The translations under genes were made by a program, and so were the position numbers. Of a stretch of 64,000 nt of DNA, positions 23,127 through 35,900 are shown in pieces. The stretch covers positions 57,305,954-57,369,953 of the forward strand of contig NC_080695.1 in the NCBI RefSeq assembly GCF_030445035.2. The letters run 5' to 3'. The first letter of the stretch is position 1; every line of letters begins with the position of its first letter. Under the pieces are notes generated by a model. The model made no database searches. It was not told where the DNA came from and was given only the letters and a program-made list of their open reading frames with translations. The DNA is from Dasypus novemcinctus (lineage: Eukaryota > Chordata > Mammalia > Cingulata > Dasypodidae).

Positions 23127-23309
23127 TCAATCACAGATCCTTGATATCAGAGGGGACTGGTCTGGTATATACAACACTGGGGGGGAGCCCACACTACTCG
23201 AGGGGCTTCGGAAATGTGAGTCAAAGGAGCTCGGTGTAATCCCAATCACAGGATCATTCTGGGGAACTTCACCTTTCAGAAAATCATCATCTTCATCTTC
23301 CACCATCTC
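23127..23309 (-). CDS. RRN3: RRN3 coding exon 18 with stop
   Basis: Residues 599-658, EMVEDEDDDFLKGEVPQNDP through SHFRSPSSSVGSPPVLY, then IPDQSPLISRICD and TGA at 23129-23127. Human, as I recall it, ends shortly after VLY with MQPSPL. Ser633 and Ser635 (ERK and AMPK sites) are kept, and Ser650 stands where human Ser649 (RSK) is. Confidence 0.93.
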   Translation of the reverse strand, partial: EMVEDEDDDFLKGEVPQNDPVIGITPSSFDSHFRSPSSSVGSPPVLYIPDQSPLISRICD

Positions 23310-26300
23310 CTGTGTAAAGAACAGAGCTTATCAATCAGATTCACAAGTGATAGTTCAGAAGCTTTCAAGGGTTCCTTTCCTCAGAAATGTGCTACCTCTG
23401 TAAAGATGAAGGTAAAGAAAATAACTGAAGCAATTCCAAAAGTGTCCAAAGCATCCCTCTGATATGGTCTTCTATATTATAAATCACTGACATAATATTC
23501 ACCATGTTCTTTAACTATCTGGTGAAAAAGTCTGATTTTCAAACAGATTTTAAGCTCAACGAGGGCACTGATGTGACATGTTTATCTTGCTTGATGTTAC
23601 AGCTCTGGTATCTAACACAGCATGCCCCCATGCCCCAAGCCAAATATAAAGTAAACTTAAAATGGCCCTTCTGATGATTATCTATAAAAAGGAGACAATC
23701 ATGAAAAATCTGACTTTTAATGTGGAAAAAATTTGCTATAAAGAAAGAAAATGATAGCACTAATTACTACTGATTATAATTTTCTTCTTTGACGATAACT
23801 GACCCAGGCCCACCTGATACTGCACTGGAGGATATGCTGCACATCAGTATCTTTACTACCTATTTATTAGGAAGATCTACAAAATCATTGTAATCGTCCA
23901 GTATAATGTCAGTATGAGGTAATTTAAAATTGTTACTTGGTGGTAATAATCAACAGATAAGATGTAAATTTAAATTTGTTTAGCTCGTTTTCAATTAAAT
24001 TTCATTTCCCAAAGTCAGGATGTAACTTTAATTAAAAAACCAAAAACTCTTTTCATAAGAACTAAATCTGTGCTTGGAATTTTAAAAAACAGAATAAATA
24101 AAATGTAGTATTTTTAAGTTTAGCATTGCTGTTCACTATTTGACTGGGACCTGTAACCACAAAGGAGATTCCCAGAAAGTATATGGAATCATAAATTCAC
24201 CTTCTTAATGGGTTTCTTAAACTCTTGAAGTTCTTCAGCATTCATGTCTTCCCATATCTGATAAACAGGATCAATGAATTTCTTAGATCTGTAAACAAAA
24301 ATACCAGTTAAATGACTTTTCAGAGTTAAATATTATAGAGAAGGTCAAACATATTTAGTTCTTTTCTCACAAGACCCATCTCCCAAAGTCAATAATGAAA
24401 ACTATGGCTCAAACAACCACAATGTCAAAAAATACTGTATGCAAGTACCATATCTAATGCTTTTTAAGAGTTCATCCATTCACACAGATGAATTATTTCA
24501 TCTACTGTGTCTCATCCTTTCACTTTCTACACTTTGTAAAGTCTGACAAGCAGATTATAGTATATGCAAATTGAAACTAAATTATAATATTCTGGAATAT
24601 CCTTTTATATATTACTATAGTAACTTGCTGCAAATTAAGAAGTCTGGGGAAAAAAAACTAACCTAGTTTTTTAGTCAACCAAGATTTGGGGGACCAGATA
24701 ATCCAAAGTAACAGTGTTGCTAGTTAGAAAATGTGTAATAAACAAAAATCTGGCTTCCTTATATGGATGCAAAGTTAAGACTGGCTTAGTGGTTTTCCAA
24801 AATTATCCAACTAGATAAAACACTTGGCTTTTGTTTATCCTGTACAGCAGTATGGGATGTGGTCTCTAAAGGAAGGAGCAAGTCACTTGGCAGAGCTAAG
24901 AAAAGGCAGCATACTCCCTTCTCTTGGTAGCTCAAGATAGATTTTAAGCCCTTGTATATTTCAGTCAAGGATTTAGAGAAACACAAACAAAAACCTTTGC
25001 TGTCAATCTGGATTCTTACTGAGGGAAAGCTCTACCAGCTCTGTGTGTCCATGACATTCAGTAGACTGTGACAGTCATTTCCTACCTGGGGCCTGTGAGC
25101 TATGTGCAAAGAGACCATGAGACTCCAAAGAACAGCAAGAAAGGGGCCGCTTGTGACAATGACTCCCTACATCTCAATCTCAGGAAAGGCCAGTAAATAT
25201 ATATGGCATTTACATTTACCACTGCCAGCATCAACTGTTTAAGAGTGTAGCAGTTTGATATTACTGATGAATTCCAAAAAGAAATATGGGATTATGTTCA
25301 TAAACTGATCTTTTCCTCTGGGCATATTAGATTATATTCGATTCATAGGTTTACTTGATTGAATAATTATGTAGCCCTCTTGTGCCAGCAGGGTGTTAAG
25401 GAAAACCTCACCAAAGGGTGGGGACTCACAGATAAAAGGCATGCAAAGGACCTAGTTGAGGGTTTTTTGATTTAGAGTTTTGATGTTGGAGTTTGATGCT
25501 GAAGCCTTAAATTGGAGCCCCGGGAAGAAAAGCTCACAAGGGAAAACAGAAGCCATCCCCAGGAAGAGAGAAACCCTGAGCCCAGGAAAAAGAAGACTGA
25601 GAAAGAGAAGAACCCAGGAATCCTGAACCCTCACAGACATAGGCAGCCATCTTGCTCCAACACGTGAAAAGACTTTGGTGAGGGAAGTGACTTATGCTTT
25701 ATGGCCTGGTATCTATAAATTCCTACCCCAAATAAATTACCCTTTATAAAAACCAACCGATTTCTGTTATTTTGCATCAGCACCCCTTGGCTGACTAATA
25801 CAAAGAGTACCTACCTCTTAAGAATGCAAGGATCAAAGGGGAAGAAGGTGTCAAGTGGATTTGTGCAGGTCTGCACAGAGTCCCCGCCAGCTGTATTTCG
25901 AATAACTGGTAGCATCTGGCGATTGTTCCTCTCGATGATGGTGTAGCAGAAGACTAGCTGATATTTACTGTGGGACACCAAAACCGATAGACAGAGCTAT
26001 TAACATGATGGAATCCCTCCATCTGGGCACAATGGTTTATGTGTGACCACTACACTGACCACGCCAATACTGCTAAAGATAACTGGAGTAAATAATAATA
26101 ATAATAATAGCAACAACAACAGAAAGCAGAAAGCAATGCTTTTATGGTACAGTTCTCAGGGTCTGCTATTTCTAAGGTTGATAATGAAAAATGCAATGTG
26201 GCTACCACTTAGAAATTCTATGGGATCAGGCTTAGATTAATAGGTATTATCCACTAAAAATTAAAATGATTATAAGGCACAAATTTGCATAATTACATAG

Positions 26301-29300
26301 CTTTTTTTAAAAAAATGTTTGCAAAAGAACTAAAAGGTTTGGTTAAAGAGATTGAGGACTTAGTGAGAAGGAATAGTTGGTTGTTGCTCGAGAAGCCTGG
26401 TTGTTGGTGGAAAAAATTAGAACTTTCCTGAGGGAGGGACACAGGGTTGAATGAGTCTGGAACTCCCCTCCCACCCTCCCCTCCCACAGTATTTATTCAG
26501 ATATGTTTTCTAAGGTTTTCAGATCACTAGTGCAACTTTAAGCAACAGACTTCTATTTCTGTTCCATTAACCAAGGATTGTATTTGACTCTCTGTTCCTG
26601 GTGGGAGTGTAGCTCAGCAAAACCACACTGGAAAACAATTTGCAATACCTGCTAAAGCTGATGAGGCGCATCGCCTACACAACCGCACTTGTGTGTGACA
26701 CGTTAAGGGTGAGCCTATATACCCGGACACATAAAATGCTCCTAAGCCACTGTTACCAATACTCAAAAACCAACACAACTCAAATCCCAAAGAACTCATC
26801 TAAAAAAAATAATAGAACATTACACAGCAGTTAAAATCAAAAGGTTACGTGTCAATATGGAGGACTGTCAAAACCATTAAGTGAAAGGAATAGCTGAGAA
26901 TCTGTCTTAATAAGCCTTAGATACAGACTTTTATTCTGATCCTGTTCTTAGCCTTATAGCTCACTACTAACCTCAGCTGCACATACCAAGCCCAAATACA
27001 TTCTTAGGTGCAGCTGCCTCAGTCTGCCTCATGAGCCCTTACTCTTTTTCCAAGCTCCTTCCCATCTCCCAGCAACATGCTGACATTTTTTAACTATGAA
27101 TCACTCTTGCCTATGGTAGGTTTCTATAATCCTTTTAATTCTTTACTATTGTTTTCTGAGATCTTAGGAGAGAGAGGATACTATCATCTTGAACTAGATG
27201 GCCAGCAAAGGAGAATTAAAGTTGCTGAATGAGAGAAGCAGGCTAAAGGGGCCTGAGGAATGAAGGATCATTCTTGTCCTCTAATAGAACAGACTCTTTC
27301 TGTTAAGGATATTAACCTTTGGTCCAGACTGAACATCTTGATTAAATTAATGCCCACAATCTCCAGTTCACTTCCTACACAAAGCAGACACACACACTGA
27401 ATGCTTATGAAGAGGCCAGACTGCCTGTATTCAAATCTTGGCTCAGTGTAGCTATAGGACCTCAAGTGAGTTATTTAATGTCTGTGCCCCTCTTTCCCCA
27501 TTTACAAATGGGTTAATAATGCAGAGTTGTATGAGGATTAAATGAGTTAAAGTGCTTAGAACTGTGCCAGGCACACAGTAAATGTTTTATGTGTGTGCTG
27601 CACCCACAGGCCTGAGAAAAGGCAGTCCCATTCTAAACCAATCTCTTCTGGCTGGATATTTATCTATGTCCAGTTTACATCTATTAGGAGTCAGTCTATT
27701 AAGCATCTTTGGTTTGTACCTCTTAGCTTACTAGTTGCCTTCCTTATTTCAAAGCACCTAGGCTTCTGTTGAATAAAAAGTAGTGTCTATTCCAATGCCT
27801 CCACAGTATAAAAACAACAGCTCCACTGCATTCTTCACTGCAAAAACTGGTTCATCAGTTTTAAAATAATTTCTAGCAAAAAGTGTAAATAATTTACCTT
27901 GTGATAGCAGCAAAAAAGTTAACCACTGAGGGCAAGCAAATCTTCAGAGGATTTAGCTGACTCATTACGATGCGTTCAAAATTTAGACTCTGAAGGTACC
28001 TCAAGCCTTTGATTAAAGAAAAGATTTTTAAAAAGGAACAGATATAATTTAAAAATCTAAGATACATTTAAAAGCACAGATTATGTCACATTTTAAAAAC
28101 AGACTTACATACTATTTATTTGTGGAATTGCTTAAAATAAAGGTACAGGGAGATAGTACACAACATGCAGAAGAAGCAGCAGCTCACTAAGCCAAGCACA
28201 TTTGTTTATGAGCATGCCAGCTTTTCCTTGATGTAAGGCTCGTGTTCCTAGTGGGCTCTAAGCCTGTATTTCAGTTTGGAATTTGAATATATGCAAGCTC
28301 AGCATACACTGAGTTGGTAGAGAAAAAAACCCTAAAAATGAGCATGTGATTTGATTTTCGCTAACAATTATGAAATTTAGAAAGGCTTCCTTAGAAAGCG
28401 AAATTTTTAAAAAATCATCTAAGGTTATTGTAATAAAATGTAAATAAGAAAGAAGTTAAAGCAACAAAGTAAAAGCCCCCACACTTCCTAGAAGTAATGA
28501 CCATGAACAGCCTGGAAGGTCTCTTTGAATTCCTCAACATAAATATTCCAACCTGACAGCCAACGAAACAAAATAAGAGAAAACTCAATTTAACTTGCAT
28601 GACTTTATTAGTCATGTTGAGCCTTTTTCAAATATGCATTAGTTGTCTGTATTTCACGAAAACTGAAAGTAGAAGAAAAAATTTCAACTAAGACTACTGC
28701 CTTGGAACTAATGAATATAATTCTCCTCCTATATTAATGAAATAAAGACACCACACTTATTTAAGAAGCAGAACAAACTGTGCTTAAGTATATTTTCTTA
28801 GGCGGTTCTTCAATGTATATTTTTGATAAAAATGACATAAAGGGCCGTTGTCAGGAAGTGGACTTGGCCCAATGGATAGGGCGTCCGCCTACCACATGGG
28901 AGGTCCGCGGTTCAAACCCTGGGCCTCCTTGACCCGTGTGGAGCTGGCCCATGCGCCATGCTGATGTGCACAAGGAATGCCGTGCCACACAGGGGTGACC
29001 CCCGCGTAGGGGAGCCCCACGTGTAAGGAGTGTGCCCCGTAAGGAGAGCCGCCCAGCATGAAAGAAAGTGCAGCCTGCCCAAGAATGGCGCCGCACACAT
29101 GGAGAACTGACACAACAGGATAATGCAACAAAAAGAAACACAGATTCCCGGTGCCACTGGTAAGGATAGAAGCAGTCACAGAAGAACAAACAGTGAATGG
29201 ACACAGAAAGTAGAAATCTGGGAGGTGGGGAGGGAGGAAAGGGGAGAGAAATAAATAAAAAAAATAAATCTTAAAAAAAAAAAAAAAGGGGCCAATGTCA

Positions 29301-29934
29301 TTCATGGCTTACATACAAGAAGTAAATCTTCTTTAACCAAAATGTCTGTTATTTATTTATAAAAACAAAAGCAGACATTTTGCTTACCTGGTGATAAAGC
29401 TTTGTCCTACTACTAGTTCATACAACTAATTTTAACCCATACATCTTTTTAGAACTACTCAAGATAAAAACATATATAACACAATAGGTACAAAAATTTC
29501 CATTTAGAACTAGGATTCTCAACCAGAGGCAACTGTGTGCACACATCCCCCAACTGGTTTTGTTTTAGTTGTCACAACTGGCAGGGGGATGCTACTGGCC
29601 ATCTAGTGGGCAGACGCCAGAGATGCTGCAAACCACCCTACAATGCACAGGACACATCCCTGTATAATAAAGATTAATTTGGTCCAAAACGTCAAAAGTG
29701 CTGAGGTTGAGAAACCCTAGTTTAGAGAAAACAGCCACAAAACTGACCTTCCTTCAGGTTTCCACTTAAAAGCTGCTTGTGTCTAAAAACAAAAGTGTAA
29801 AACACAGCTTGGCAGGCTGAATAAAATGGTCCATGGAGAGCAACATCACAAAAAGCTTTTGTTCCTGAATCCTGATTATTAAGGTATATGTGCAGCCAGT
29901 TAACCAAAAGGTCTAGGCATGATTTTACAGTTCT

Positions 29935-29966
<32 letters not shown>

Positions 29967-32900
29967 GTATTACTTGCTTTGTAAAAAAAAACAACAACAA
30001 AAAACTGGAGTAAAAACTGTGTTTTTATGTTACTGTGTGTTTCCATGTAGTGTGTTATACACACTACAAACTATGAACACTCTACAGGCTTCTTTAAACT
30101 TTACCCCTGGCACAGAAAAGCAAACAAAGGAATGAAAAGAATGGGTTGAGGTGGAAGACAACCTCCCAATTACAAGGTAGTAGCCCGGAATTTCTAGGAA
30201 GAACTGGTAGATGCGTGAAGTCCCAAGGGATGGGGAAAGTTTCTTCTAATCAACTCAAAAGGGTTTCTTCAATGCTCCCCACCACCACCTCCAATTCTCC
30301 AAGGGAGATACTGTCAAAGAATGGGGTATGTTTACCAACATCTTACAAGGAAAACATGACTGGTTTCACCACTCCTTACAGGGTTCTGATGTAATCCTCA
30401 GGTCAACAATTTAGGGCCAAAATGGCCAGAGAGCCTTCAGTTGTTGGGGAAGGATTCTTAACAGCAGCCTTGCCCAAAGACCAGTTGAAGAAACAAGGGC
30501 CAGAGCTGGCCCTCCTAGATAAGGTCTTTCTATTATCTTTAAAAGATACAATTGATTCAAAATGCAAATCAAAAACGACAAACCTATAAAAAGAATTGGA
30601 ATAGTATAGAACACTGTGTAGTATGCATGAGAACAAATGGGTCTTCACGTTCAAGTGCAACCACACAGAACAGATGACAAAAGCTATGCATATAAGACTC
30701 TCTTTATCTAAAAAAAAAAAAAAAGGAGGCACTTCATTCTGAAGTTGTCTCTTGGAAACAATCACTTACATAAAATGAGGGGTAATTAATAGCTTTTTTT
30801 TTTCCACTTCAAAAACAGACCAAAAAATAACGCAGATAGTTCTCTGATTTGAGACAATGCTTTAATTTTTTAAAGCATGATACAAAAATGCATTTAGAAA
30901 ATTAGGTTACTTACATAGGAGGAATAAATTTAGCTCTTGCCAAGAAGCTTCCAATGTAATTTCCAGCAGCTTGCCTGATGACGGCAGGATTATTCGGATC
31001 CTGAAATTTTTTCCAGAGATGCTCCAAAAAAGCTTCTGCAAATCCCTATAAAAAGAGAAGGCATTGGTCTGACCTTCTTTTTTTTTTTTTTAATGTCTAA
31101 GACATGCTGGCTATCAGAATCCTAAGATTTTAGTTCACGGATGTGGGAAAATTCTAGGGTCTCAGTTACACTCATAAATAAATAATGAATAAAGTTACCA
31201 AAGCTCTTATTTTTAAAACACTTTAAATAAGATACTACTATAAAAACACAAGGCATCCTGGGCAGTAAATGATCCAATGGATCCCAAACCTACCTAAGCA
31301 TCAAAATCAGCCCTGAAGGTACAGGAGGTTTGTGACAAGGGCTTCGGAATCGCATATTTTAAAAGCTCTACAAGTGATTCTGATGCTCAGCTGGAATTGG
31401 AAACCAGTGATAATCCATACTTGCATGGGAATTCCTTCTACAGTACCTTTCAGAGTATGAAGTATCCTTCCAGTCTTTGACTGCGCATATTGATCTTAAT
31501 CAGAGACAGAACTGTGGATTAAACTACAGTCAGGATTCAACTAATTATGCTAATCATGGAACAAAAGTGTTTCTTTAATAAAGGGTGCAACTCTTCCCTC
31601 TACTGCTACCCCAAAAAGTTCTTTTCAAAAGCTATCAACACAAACTTTTGGGGTAAATTAACTTTTCTTACCCATCATCAGTACTCTCCTAACTATTTTA
31701 GGAAGCATCAAAAGAGAAAAAAGAACCTTTCATGATTTTTGTTTCCCAAAAGCAAAAGGCCTAAGGTTTTAAAACTCTGGATTAAAAAGTTTATTTGAGA
31801 TATTGAGGAGTCCACCTGAGAGAGCACAAAGCTAACTCAACAGCTCTCAGAGGAGCTTAGATTTGAAGAAAGGCTTGAGCTGAGGGGAAGGGCACTGCTT
31901 CGTGCCCAAACGCAGGTGACGTTTTCAGGGCCCTTAGCTAGCACACAGGCAGCAGCAAGTCCCTCTGCCCTTCCCACATGTCGAAAAGGGAGTGCAGCTT
32001 AACGAGGGGCAGCGAAATGCAGAGCTCAAGAAAAACAATCAGAAAGACTCAGTTAAAGAACTTATGGTCTCCCCGCCCATTTTTTAAGAAAAAATTATTA
32101 GTGGGCGAGACCAAGATAAGCTAAGATGATGTTAATGACGGTCCTACTTACCAATTTGAAGCTACAGAGGTAAAACATGAAAAACTGCACATGGCAAGAG
32201 GCATGAGTTGGCAAGAGGAGTTTGTCAAAAATGTTTATCAGATCTCGATATAAATCCTTAGTTTTGCTGTTATCAATCTTGCCTATAGGGAAAATAAAGC
32301 ATTTCAGTCTCATAAATATGTATTTGTAAGCTGTTTTCATTTGCCAAAATTTAAGAAAGAAAACAAGACCATTAAGAAACACATCAACCATTAAGCTACG
32401 ATTAAAATGAAGTCCCATTTTACTTTGCAGAGATTTTTCTTTCTTTTTAAGTATAATAATCCAGCCCTGGTAAGAACGCAGGCCTGAACCTGCCACATAT
32501 TGTGATGGTTTCCGTATGAACACCATTCTGGAGAGCAATTTTATTTCATGCAGCAGAAGTCTCTGACACAGTAATTCTACTTCTTAGGAATTTATCAAAA
32601 GCAATGGGTACAACTGGATGGATTGTGTGGTGTGTGAATAAAACTGCTTTAAAAAGAAAAAGCAACATGTGCAAGGAGGCTCATTATAATGGGAAAATAG
32701 GGAACAGTTAAATCAATATGATGGGATACTAGAGCATCGTTAACAATTACATTTTAGAGGAACAGTGAATGTTATGAGAAAATGTTTACAAGAGTTAGAT
32801 GAAATGGGCAGGTTATGAAACTGTACAGTGTGATCCAAAATTTATAAAGAAATAGTAACTGCGACAATAGACATATATCAAAATGCAATAACTGTTTTCC

Positions 32901-35900
32901 AAACAGTGAGAACACAGTAATTTAAACTGTCTTTTTTATACTTTCCTTTATTTTCAATATGTTTTCTATTCAACGTGTACAACTTTTCTAATAGGAGGAA
33001 AGTTAAGAGAGAAATACTACTCAGACTCGTCTATTATTCTAAGTGGTTGAGCTCATTCTTAAATCTTTGAACAGAAAAAAAAAAAAAATTTTTTTTTCTC
33101 ATAGCAAAATCACTAGACTGAAAGCTCCATGAGAGCAAGAAGGCTATCAGGGTGGTTCTGGGCCACGCCTGGAACAGCAATGGTACCAGGCAGACCTTCT
33201 CAACCCCACACTATACCGAGCACCACAAGCCAACATCTCCTGTACCGTTCTTAGATGTCTAGAGTGTCTTGAGTATAATTTGCTCTCTGCCTAAGACTAA
33301 CCAAGCTGCTTATATAATTTTATTTTTAGACTAAGAGAACTGAAATTCTCACAACCTACAACGAACCATTTTAAAGTGTACAATTCAGTGGTAAATGTGC
33401 ACTTGGATGTTGTACAACCATCACCTCTCTCTAGTTTCAAATTTTTTTCATCAACCCAGAAGAAAACTCTGTACCATTAAGTAATCACTCCCTATTCTCT
33501 CCCTTCCCCCGGCCACTGGCAAGCACTAATCTGTTTTCTCTCTACAGATATATCTATTCTGGGTATTTCACGTAAAAGGAATCGTACAGTATGTGGCGAT
33601 CCTTTTGCTTAGTGTTTTCAAGGTTAACCCATGCTGAAGCATGCATCAGATCATTTATTTTTATGACTAACATTCCATTGTACGTATACATCACAATTTG
33701 TTAATACATTCATCAGTTCACGGACATATGGGCTGTTTCCACTTTTTGGCTATTATAAATAATGCTGCTGTAAGCATTTGTTTCCAAGTATCTGTGTGGA
33801 CATACGTTTTCACTTCTCTTGGACATAAACCTAAGAACAGAACTGCCATGTTATATGGTAATTCTATGTTTAACTTTTTGAGAAACCACCAAACTGTGGT
33901 TTTGGTTTCCATTTCCTTAATGGCAATCATACTGAATACATTATGAGCTTAGAGACCATTTCTATATTTTCTTTGGAGAAATCTCTATTCAGCCTATTTT
34001 TAAAATTCTTTACACATATATTTTTTGATATATTATTTAGTGGAAAGATCAGGTACTTAGTAGATAGATATAAACTGAGCCAGAATCCTAATACTGCCAT
34101 TCTCAAGATATGTGACATTAGGAAGTTACCTGACTTGTCTAAACCTTTCTTCATACTCAAATATATTTATAGGATTATTATCATACTAGAGATAAAAATA
34201 TGTACAATGCCTAGCACATAACCAAATGCAGTATAAGTGATCAGTAAACAGTAGCTGTTGTGACAGGCTATTACCATCTACATAGCAGACATCCTTAATG
34301 TAGGACAAAAGTAAAGACAGCAGGATATCCAGGCGCTCAGCTACAGGGTGTACCATCTGACTGAGCCGTTCAGGATCAGCTTTTGTTTCACCTTCAGCTT
34401 CTTCATCTTCATCCTTTGAAGATTAAAGTAAAGAGTGACCTCAAAAAATGCAGTAGTGTGGCTCAGTGGGTAAACTCACAGAAGTGCTTATTTCCTTTAA
34501 AAGCTAAAACAAAACAAAAACAAAACTACAGATAACTTTCCAGGCAGGGACTTTGAACCAGGGGTGTAAATCAGAACCACTGAATCCCATTTATAAGACC
34601 CAAGAAGAGCCTAGCTGTGCAACCATGATCCATTTCCCCAGCTCCTGGTGTCCACTGCAGTGGGCACTGTTGGGACCAGATATCCTTTTCCAGGCCAGGA
34701 CACCCAGGCCCCAGGTGCTGTGTTGACTTGGCAGCTTGCAGCTGCCTCTTCTCCAGAACAATGCCCTCACCAGAACAGGACCCAGAAATGCCTTTCTTGC
34801 ACTCTCTTGCCTATCCCTCAGAGCCAATTATTGCCTAAAGAGAGGTCACAAGGGACCTCAAGCTGGGACCAACTCTGTGGTGCTATTAATTAGTGTGTCT
34901 GACATGCAAGGGGGATCAGGTTGCAGTGACTTTCCAATTGAGACTAAACCCTTGCTTGGTTTGTTCCCCTTCCTTTCTCTGCTTCGTCATACCCTGTGTC
35001 CCAACAGCACCTGAAACGGTCTCAGACTCTCCTTCCAGGAAACCCAAACTTAAAGATCTCACCGCAGGTAGAAGTACTGCTCTAAGGTATACAACTTATA
35101 AAATAGAGAAATTAAACTGGCATGCTTTTCTATTTATCATGCCTTCAAAACAATATGTACTTATCAAAAAATATCAAAATAAACAAGTTTATAAGAATAA
35201 AAGTGAAACATTTTTGGCTGTCCCTTCTCACTCTCGAAAATGCAAACAGTGTATGTTTGCTTTCATTCGTATAAATGCTGACCATATTAAACAAGCGTTC
35301 TGGGGCATCTGTCCCACCACCAGTTTGAGTTGCTGCTTCCTCAGCATCTTCAATATCCTGCCGGGATGCATTCACCTACATCATAACAAAGGAAAGAAAA
35401 ATAAATAAATAAATAAAAGCATTTAAAATACAAGTATGTTATTTGGGGCTAGAAGTTCATTTGATATACCCACTTTGAAGGTATCCAGATTAGCACCTTT
35501 TATAGCAAAAAAACACAACATAAAATTAGGATACAGACCTTTCAACTTGATCGGGGTCATTAATTTATAAGATTATAAACCAATTCACAATTGCTATGTA
35601 TTTGTATACAATCACCATAAACTGTGACAAGATGCTCTAAATCAGATTGCCTTGACGAATTCAGCATTCATTTGATCTCTTATTATGCACAAGGAATGTT
35701 GTATGTAAGAAGCATACAAATGAATAAAGGATGAAATGCAAGGCAGCATTTGAAAGTTTTTGGCACAGCACATCAAATATCTTGTTGAATACACCATTCA
35801 ATTCAGGTATTTTTTCCTATCCTATGCATGACCTTCTTTCTAAACATATTCTTAAATGTCCCTCATACCAAAGAAAGACTTTGCGGATTACATACATAGT

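Noticed and set aside
28860-28925. tRNA gene at the SINE head
   Set aside because: A and B boxes are present, as at the other DAS-SINE heads, but the acceptor stem does not close, the body and A tail continue, and target duplications flank the unit.
35145-35375. Alternative longer RRN3 exon 10 reading into the intron
   Set aside because: The frame continues past NM into V-S-I-Y-T-N, but RRN3 homology stops at LFNM and exon 11 resumes exactly with DEDEEAEG in phase.
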